Positions 58,740 through 64,000 of a DNA stretch of 64,000 nucleotides are shown piece by piece; the first letter of the stretch is position 1, and each line of letters opens with the position of its first letter. The DNA is taken from assembly GCF_040801785.1 (NCBI RefSeq), contig NZ_CP161805.1:3906001-3970000 (forward strand). Reading direction: 5' to 3'. The DNA comes from Sulfitobacter sp. LCG007 (lineage in GTDB: Bacteria > Pseudomonadota > Alphaproteobacteria > Rhodobacterales > Rhodobacteraceae). Below the pieces are notes generated by a model. That model was not told the DNA's origin. It searched no databases and saw only the letters and a program-made list of their open reading frames with translations. A program made the position numbers and the translations under genes.

Positions 58740-61373
58740 ATGACTGCGACGCCGATGATGGCGCAATATCTCTCGATCAAGGCAGAGAATGCCGACGCCC
58801 TGCTGTTCTACCGCATGGGCGATTTCTACGAGATGTTCTTCGACGACGCGGTAGCGGCGGCCGAGGCGCTCGACATCGCCCTGACCAAACGCGGCAAGCA
58901 CGAAGACAAGGACATTGCCATGTGCGGGGTGCCGGCCCACGCCGCCGAAGGCTACCTGCTGACGCTGATCCGCAAGGGGTTTCGCGTTGCGGTCTGCGAG
59001 CAGATGGAAAGCCCGGCCGAGGCGAAAAAGCGCGGCGCGAAATCCGTGGTCAAGCGCGAGGTGGTCCGGCTGGTCACGCCCGGCACCCTGACGGAGGATG
59101 CGCTTCTCGAGGCGCGAAGCCACAATTTCCTGGCCGCCTATGCCGAGGTACGGGACGCCGGGGCGCTGGCGTGGGTCGACATCTCGACCGGGATCCTTCA
59201 GGTGATGCCACTTCCCGCGGCGCGTCTGGGACCGGAGCTCGCGCGGCTTGCACCTTCCGAACTGGTCGTATCGGAGACGCGCGAGGGCGAGTTGCGCGCC
59301 GTCGCGGGGGATTTCGGGATCGCCCTGACGCCGATGGCCCGGTCGGCCTTCGACAGCACGGCAGCCGAGGCGCGGCTCTGCGACCTCTACGGCGTCGAGA
59401 CGCTGGACGGCTTCGCCCCGTTCTCGCGGGCCGAGGTGTCGGCACTTGGTGCCATCGTGGCCTATCTGAACCTGACCCAGAGGGGGCAGTTGCCTTTGCT
59501 GCGTCCGCCGCAGCAAGAGAGCGCGACCCGCACCCTGCAGATCGACGCCGCCACGCGCCGCAACCTTGAGATCACCCGATCGCTGACCGGCACCCGGGCG
59601 GGATCGCTGCTGTCGGTGATGGACCGGACCGTGACATCGGCGGGCGCGCGGTTGCTCGAGCGCCGGCTGGCCAGTCCCTCGACCGATCTGGCGTTGATCA
59701 GAAACCGCCTCGAGGCGGTCGCCTTCGTGCTGGATCGACGCGACCTGCGTGACGATGCGCGCGGATTGCTGCGCCGGGTGCCGGACATGGACCGCGCCTT
59801 GTCGCGGATCTCGCTGGGGCGCGCCGGCCCCCGGGATCTGGCCGCGATCCGGTCCGGGCTGGTTCACGCCGAAGCGCTGGCCGACCTGTTCGCGGGGCAT
59901 GATCTGCCCGATGTGCTGAGCACCGCCGCCGCCCCGCTTGCCGGTCGGGCAGGGCTGATCGAGACACTCGACGCGGCCCTCGTCGCCGAACCTCCGCTTA
60001 TGGTCCGCGACGGCGGGTTCATCGCAGCCGGCCACGACGCGGATCTGGATGACTGCCGGCAACTTCGGGACGAGGGGCGCGGCGTGATCGCGCGGATGCA
60101 GCAGCAGTTCATCGACGACACCGGCATCCCCTCGCTGAAGATAAAGCACAACAATGTGCTTGGGTACTTCATCGAGACGACGGCGACCCATGCCCAGAAG
60201 ATGCTGTCGCCACCGCTCTCCGATCGGTACATCCACCGCCAGACAACGGCCAATCAGGTCCGCTTCACGACTGTGGAGCTGTCCGAGCTGGAAACCCGCA
60301 TCCTCAACGCCGGGTCCCGTGCCATCGAGATCGAAAAGCGTCTCTACGAAAGCCTTTGCGAGACTGTTCTGTCATCTGCGGGCGATGTGGGAACAACCGC
60401 CGCCGCGCTGGCGGAACTCGACCTGATCACGGCACTGGCGGAGATCGCCGAAGCCGAGGACTGGACTCGCCCCAGCGTCGACCAAAGCCGCGCCTTCAAG
60501 ATCGAGGGCGGACGGCATCCCGTGGTCGAACGCAGCCTCCAGGGGCAGGACGGCGCTGCCTTCATCGCAAATAACTGCGACCTCAGCGCAGAGGGAGACG
60601 GCGCGGCGATCTGGCTGCTTACCGGGCCGAACATGGCGGGCAAGTCCACCTTTCTGCGCCAGAATGCCCTTGTCGCCCTGCTCGCCCAGGCCGGCAGCTT
60701 CGTTCCGGCGCGCGCTGCCCATATCGGTCTGGTCAGCCAGCTCTTCAGCCGCGTGGGCGCGTCGGACGATCTTGCGCGGGGCAGGTCGACGTTCATGGTG
60801 GAGATGGTGGAAACCGCCGCGATCCTCAACCAGGCCGATGACCGCGCGCTGGTCATCCTGGACGAGATAGGCCGCGGGACGGCGACATATGACGGGCTCT
60901 CGATTGCCTGGGCGACACTGGAGCATCTACATGACGTCAACCGCTCGCGGGCGCTTTTTGCGACCCATTATCACGAACTGACCGCGCTTGCCGGAAAGCT
61001 GACGGGCGTCGAGAACGCCACGGTCGCGGTCAAGGAGTGGGAGGGCGAGGTCGTCTTCCTGCATGAGGTCCGGATGGGCGCGGCGGACAGGTCCTACGGT
61101 GTGCAGGTCGCGCAGCTTGCCGGGCTCCCGCCGCCTGTCATCGCCCGGGCGCGCGTTGTGCTCGATGCCCTCGAGAAAGGCGAACGCGAGGGCGGCGCGA
61201 CCCGCAAGACACTCATCGACGACCTGCCGCTTTTTGCCGCCGCGCCCGCCGCGCCGGCGCCGAAACGGGCGTCGGTTCTCGAAAAGACGATCGAGCAGAT
61301 CATCCCGGATGAACTGACCCCCCGCGAGGCCCTCGAGCTGATCTACAAACTGAAAGAGGCGGCCCGGGACTGA
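58740..61373 (+). CDS. mutS: DNA mismatch repair protein MutS
   Basis: 877 residues. It recognises mismatches and starts repair. Mismatch-binding Phe motif in LFYRMGDFYEMFFDDAVAAA near residues 22-41 (F-x-E present), connector, lever and clamp domains, then the ATPase with Walker A TGPNMAGKSTFLRQNALVAL near 629-648, DEIGRGTATYDGLSIAWATL and THYHELTALA. It begins at ATG 58740 behind a GGGGGGCCC tract. Full length, intact. Confidence 0.98.
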   Translation: MTATPMMAQYLSIKAENADALLFYRMGDFYEMFFDDAVAAAEALDIALTKRGKHEDKDIAMCGVPAHAAEGYLLTLIRKGFRVAVCEQMESPAEAKKRGAKSVVKREVVRLVTPGTLTEDALLEARSHNFLAAYAEVRDAGALAWVDISTGILQVMPLPAARLGPELARLAPSELVVSETREGELRAVAGDFGIALTPMARSAFDSTAAEARLCDLYGVETLDGFAPFSRAEVSALGAIVAYLNLTQRGQLPLLRPPQQESATRTLQIDAATRRNLEITRSLTGTRAGSLLSVMDRTVTSAGARLLERRLASPSTDLALIRNRLEAVAFVLDRRDLRDDARGLLRRVPDMDRALSRISLGRAGPRDLAAIRSGLVHAEALADLFAGHDLPDVLSTAAAPLAGRAGLIETLDAALVAEPPLMVRDGGFIAAGHDADLDDCRQLRDEGRGVIARMQQQFIDDTGIPSLKIKHNNVLGYFIETTATHAQKMLSPPLSDRYIHRQTTANQVRFTTVELSELETRILNAGSRAIEIEKRLYESLCETVLSSAGDVGTTAAALAELDLITALAEIAEAEDWTRPSVDQSRAFKIEGGRHPVVERSLQGQDGAAFIANNCDLSAEGDGAAIWLLTGPNMAGKSTFLRQNALVALLAQAGSFVPARAAHIGLVSQLFSRVGASDDLARGRSTFMVEMVETAAILNQADDRALVILDEIGRGTATYDGLSIAWATLEHLHDVNRSRALFATHYHELTALAGKLTGVENATVAVKEWEGEVVFLHEVRMGAADRSYGVQVAQLAGLPPPVIARARVVLDALEKGEREGGATRKTLIDDLPLFAAAPAAPAPKRASVLEKTIEQIIPDELTPREALELIYKLKEAARD

Positions 61374-61403
61374 CCGCCTCTTGCTCCGCCGGTAGCAGAG
61401 AGA

Positions 61404-61967
61404 TCAGCTTGCCGGCATGGACGAAACACCCACCTGCGCCGGGCGCAGCAGCCGGTCGCGCAGCATGAAGCCCTCGGCCGCAACCTGAATGATATCGCCC
61501 GATTTCGTGCCCGGCACCGGCGCTTCGAACATCGCCTGATGATGCTGCGGGTCGAAACGGTCCCCGACCTGCGGCGCGATCAGATCGATGCCGTGCTTCT
61601 TGAACACGTTCAGCACCTCGCGCATCGTCAGCTCGACGCCTTCGATCAGCGCGCCGGAAACCTCGCGCTGCTCGTCCGTGGCCGCATCGAGCGCACGTTT
61701 CAGGCTGTCGTAGACCGGCAGCATGTCGCGGGCGAGCTTCGCGCCGCCGTAGTGCTCGGCTTCGCGCCGGTCCTTCTCGGAGCGCTTGCGCACGTTCTCG
61801 GCATCCGCCAGTGCCCGCATGAAGCGATCCTTGAGCTGGTCCCGTTCGGCCCGCAGCTGCTCGAGTTCCAGCGCTTCTTCGTCTATCTCCGCGACCTCTT
61901 CGGCGTATTCTTCCGATTCGGCATTCCCGATGTCGTCGAGAAAGTCGTCTTCCCTTGGCTCTGCCAT
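61404..61967 (-). CDS. grpE: nucleotide exchange factor GrpE
   Basis: 187 residues. It releases ADP from DnaK. A long coiled coil (about 25-100; ALELEQLRAERDQLKDRFMR) ends in the beta domain with VGDRFDPQHHQAMFEAPVPG and IIQVAAEGFMLRDRLLRPAQ. ATG at 61967 follows hrcA by 9 bases, so hrcA-grpE form an operon, as in many bacteria. dnaKJ lie about 42 kb away in this window. Confidence 0.96.
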   Translation of the reverse strand: MAEPREDDFLDDIGNAESEEYAEEVAEIDEEALELEQLRAERDQLKDRFMRALADAENVRKRSEKDRREAEHYGGAKLARDMLPVYDSLKRALDAATDEQREVSGALIEGVELTMREVLNVFKKHGIDLIAPQVGDRFDPQHHQAMFEAPVPGTKSGDIIQVAAEGFMLRDRLLRPAQVGVSSMPAS

Positions 61968-61976
61968 ATTTCACCT

Positions 61977-63041
61977 CTAGCTCCGGCCGGAGATGAGCTT
62001 TCCGACCAGTTGTGCCGTGTAGCTGACGATCGGCACGATTCTTCCGTAATTCAGCCGTGTCGGACCAATGACACCCACGGCGCCGATGATCTTTCGATCA
62101 GCGTTCATATATGGGGAAACCACCAGAGAGGAACCCGAAAGTGAAAAAAGTTTGTTCTCCGAGCCGATAAAGATCCGGACCCCTTCGCCTTCCTCGGCGA
62201 GTTCCAGGAAATCGGCGATGTCACGCTTGCGTTCGAGGTCGTCAAAGAGGCGCCGGATGCGGTCCAGATCCTCGGCCTCGCCTTCCGTGGTCAGCAGATT
62301 CGACCTGCCCCGCACGATCAGCCGCTCGATATGATCGCCCTCGCCCTCCCACACCGCGAGCCCGCTTTCGATCAGCGCCTGTGCCAGCACGTCGATTTCC
62401 TGACGCCGGCGTTTGATTTCGGTCTGGATGGTGCTGCGCACCTCGGCAAGGGTCTTGCCGTCGATCAGCGCGTTGAGAAAATTCGCCGCTTCCCGCATCG
62501 AACTCGGCGTCTGCCCGACCGGCGGCGTGAACAGACGGTTCTCGACCCTGCCATCGGCGAAGACCAGCACGACAAGCGCCCGTTCGGGTGCCAGCGAGAC
62601 GAAGTCGATATGGCGGATCGGCGCTTCGCGCTTGGGCGAAAGGACCAGTGACGCACCCCGCGTCACGCCGGAAAGCGCCGACCCGACGCGGTCCAGCATC
62701 TCGGCCATGTCCGTCTCGCCGCCATCCAGCATCGAGTCGATCTTTTCACGGTCCTGCTCATCCGGATTTCCGATCTCGAGCAGACCGTCCACGAACATCC
62801 GAAGACCCTGCTGCGTCGGCACCCTGCCCGCGCTCACATGCGGGCTGTCCAGAAGGCCGAGATATTCGAGATCCTGCATCACGTTGCGGATGGTCGCCGC
62901 ACTCACCTTTTCGCTGAAGTCCCGCGTCAGCGTGCGCGATCCCACCGGCATCCCGTCCGACAGGTAGCCCTCGACGACGCGGCGGAACACTTCACGTGAC
63001 CGTTCGTTCATCTCGCTCAGGATGTTCGATGTGTTGTTCAT
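61977..63041 (-). CDS. hrcA: heat-inducible transcription repressor HrcA
   Basis: 354 residues. Repressor of groESL/dnaK-type heat-shock genes through the CIRCE operator. Winged helix at the N-terminus ([40 protein letters not shown]), [20 protein letters not shown], and the C-terminal block [23 protein letters not shown] at 63041. No CIRCE repeat was seen in the promoters of hrcA, dnaK or rph here, so its targets are probably outside the window. Confidence 0.97.
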   Translation of the reverse strand: MNNTSNILSEMNERSREVFRRVVEGYLSDGMPVGSRTLTRDFSEKVSAATIRNVMQDLEYLGLLDSPHVSAGRVPTQQGLRMFVDGLLEIGNPDEQDREKIDSMLDGGETDMAEMLDRVGSALSGVTRGASLVLSPKREAPIRHIDFVSLAPERALVVLVFADGRVENRLFTPPVGQTPSSMREAANFLNALIDGKTLAEVRSTIQTEIKRRRQEIDVLAQALIESGLAVWEGEGDHIERLIVRGRSNLLTTEGEAEDLDRIRRLFDDLERKRDIADFLELAEEGEGVRIFIGSENKLFSLSGSSLVVSPYMNADRKIIGAVGVIGPTRLNYGRIVPIVSYTAQLVGKLISGRS

Positions 63042-63154
63042 GGCTGCCGACTTCCTTCACCGGAATAAAAGCACGAACCGGGCTGAAATCAATCGGGGTT
63101 GCATACCGGCCCCAGCGGGGGCTATTCGCACAGCGACAGCGAAAAGGACAGATC

Positions 63155-63868
63155 ATGCGCCCTTCCGGCCGAAAACTCGATGAAATGCGTAAAGTTTCGA
63201 TTGAAACCAACTTCACGAAACACGCCGAGGGCTCCGCATTGATCCGGGTCGGCGACACCCATGTGCTGTGTACCGCGACCATCGAAGACCGTGTCCCGCC
63301 CTTCATAAAGGGCACGGGCCTCGGCTGGGTCACCGCTGAATACGGCATGCTCCCGCGGGCGACAAACACGCGGATGCGCCGCGAGGCATCTTCGGGCAAG
63401 CAGGGCGGCCGCACGGTCGAGATCCAGCGCCTCATCGGTCGTTCGCTGCGGGCGGGCGTCGACCGCGTTGCCTTGGGCGAACGCCAGATCACCATCGACT
63501 GCGACGTGCTGCAGGCGGACGGCGGAACCCGTTGCGCGTCGATCACCGGGGGCTGGGTCGCACTGAAACTCGCGGTGAAAAAGCTGATGAAGGCCGGCGA
63601 CATCATCAGCGATCCGCTGGTCGATCCCGTCGCGGCAGTCAGCTGCGGTATCTATGCCGGTCAACCCGTGCTCGACCTCGACTATCCCGAGGACAGCGAA
63701 GCCGGCGTCGACGGCAATTTCATCCTCACCGGATCGCATCGGCTGATCGAGGTGCAGATGAGCGCAGAGGGTTCGACCTTTTCGCGCGACCAGATGAACG
63801 CACTGCTCGACCTTGCCGAAAAGGGCGTGACCGAACTGGCAGAGATGCAAAAGGCCGCCACCGAATGA
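63155..63868 (+). CDS. rph: ribonuclease PH
   Basis: 237 residues. Phosphorolytic 3'-5' exoribonuclease that matures tRNA 3' ends. [20 protein letters not shown] at the start, [20 protein letters not shown] with the phosphate-binding Arg residues, [20 protein letters not shown] and [23 protein letters not shown] at 63155 has an AAAGGA site; the longer frame upstream is antisense to hrcA. Divergent from hrcA with 113 bases between starts. Confidence 0.97.
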   Translation: MRPSGRKLDEMRKVSIETNFTKHAEGSALIRVGDTHVLCTATIEDRVPPFIKGTGLGWVTAEYGMLPRATNTRMRREASSGKQGGRTVEIQRLIGRSLRAGVDRVALGERQITIDCDVLQADGGTRCASITGGWVALKLAVKKLMKAGDIISDPLVDPVAAVSCGIYAGQPVLDLDYPEDSEAGVDGNFILTGSHRLIEVQMSAEGSTFSRDQMNALLDLAEKGVTELAEMQKAATE

Positions 63869-64000
63869 CCCGCAAATTCAGCGGCGACCGGCTGCTGATC
63901 GCCACGCATAATGCGGGCAAGCTCGAAGAGATGGCCCAGCTCATCGCTCCCTTCGGGGTTGCGGTCGTGGGCGCCGCCGAGATGAACCTGCCGGAGCCGG
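63865..64000 (+). CDS. rdgB: non-canonical purine NTP pyrophosphatase, 5' part
   Basis: The first 45 codons of a RdgB/HAM1-type enzyme, cut by the window edge. N-terminal [20 protein letters not shown] contains the family T-H-N-x-G-K substrate motif. The ATG overlaps the rph stop as ATGA, and rph-rdgB is a common pair in alphaproteobacteria. It hydrolyses ITP, dITP and XTP. Confidence 0.9.
   Translation, partial: MTRKFSGDRLLIATHNAGKLEEMAQLIAPFGVAVVGAAEMNLPEP

Noticed and set aside
63042-63154. CIRCE operator in the hrcA/rph gap
   Set aside because: No TTAGCACTC/GAGTGCTAA-like pair could be found on either strand.

Overview
The window is about 65% GC and almost fully coded. It comes from a chromosome of an alphaproteobacterium, most likely a rhodobacterial (Roseobacter/Paracoccaceae) species. 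The evidence is the TAXI-type TRAP binding protein, the rimP-nusA-ylxR-infB order, secA beside a parvulin and argJ, the hrcA-grpE / rph-rdgB divergence, and several families typical of that group (GT14 with a C-terminal extension, PstS-OmpA fusion, short Tat-exported family-5 binding protein). I see no rRNA, tRNA, CRISPR array, insertion sequence or prophage. Many starts are GTG or TTG, and neighbouring genes often overlap by a few bases.

Layout. 1-2990: TAXI binding protein and a membrane-anchored glutamate-synthase-like flavoprotein, divergent across a 401 bp gap. 2987-15343: surface-polysaccharide region. A long leftward run reads cysQ, kdsB, GT2, galU, galE, GT4, GT2, GT14 and a sulfotransferase-like gene; a rightward pair encodes a capsule-type ABC permease and a GT8. 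Together they suggest a Kdo-linked, possibly sulfated, exported polysaccharide, with CysQ removing the PAP released by sulfation. 15389-17358: LysE exporter, GST, AlkB. 17570-21562: dnaK, dnaJ, radC. 21566-27000: PstS-OmpA fusion, an anchored protein of unknown function, secA. 27163-29941: parvulin, argJ, mutT and a 44-residue gene. 30035-35550: the infB/nusA operon, read leftward behind a promoter and an intrinsic terminator that together look like an attenuator.

35552-42455: short binding protein with pip, ubiG, MarR, a nitrilase-family amidase, grxC, comF, a methyltransferase and hemH. 42491-44352: two L,D-transpeptidases flanking a CAP-domain lipoprotein. 44463-52810: RNA methyltransferase, two ABC exporter half-transporters, CCA-adding enzyme, two NUDIX hydrolases and Hsp33. 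52758-54571: a receiver-PP2C phosphatase divergent from an Hpt protein, a likely phosphorelay / partner-switching input. 54744-61373: argG, a second sulfotransferase, secreted MsrA, a ribokinase-family kinase and mutS. 61404-64000: grpE and hrcA leftward, rph and the start of rdgB rightward.

The coding content is largely housekeeping plus a cell-surface region. The least explained parts are the 44-residue gene with its own promoter and terminator, the attenuator-like leader of rimP, the PstS-OmpA fusion pair, the tandem sulfotransferase protein, the GT4 gene without a usable start codon, and the receiver-phosphatase/Hpt pair. I found no clear evidence of a wholly new multi-gene system.
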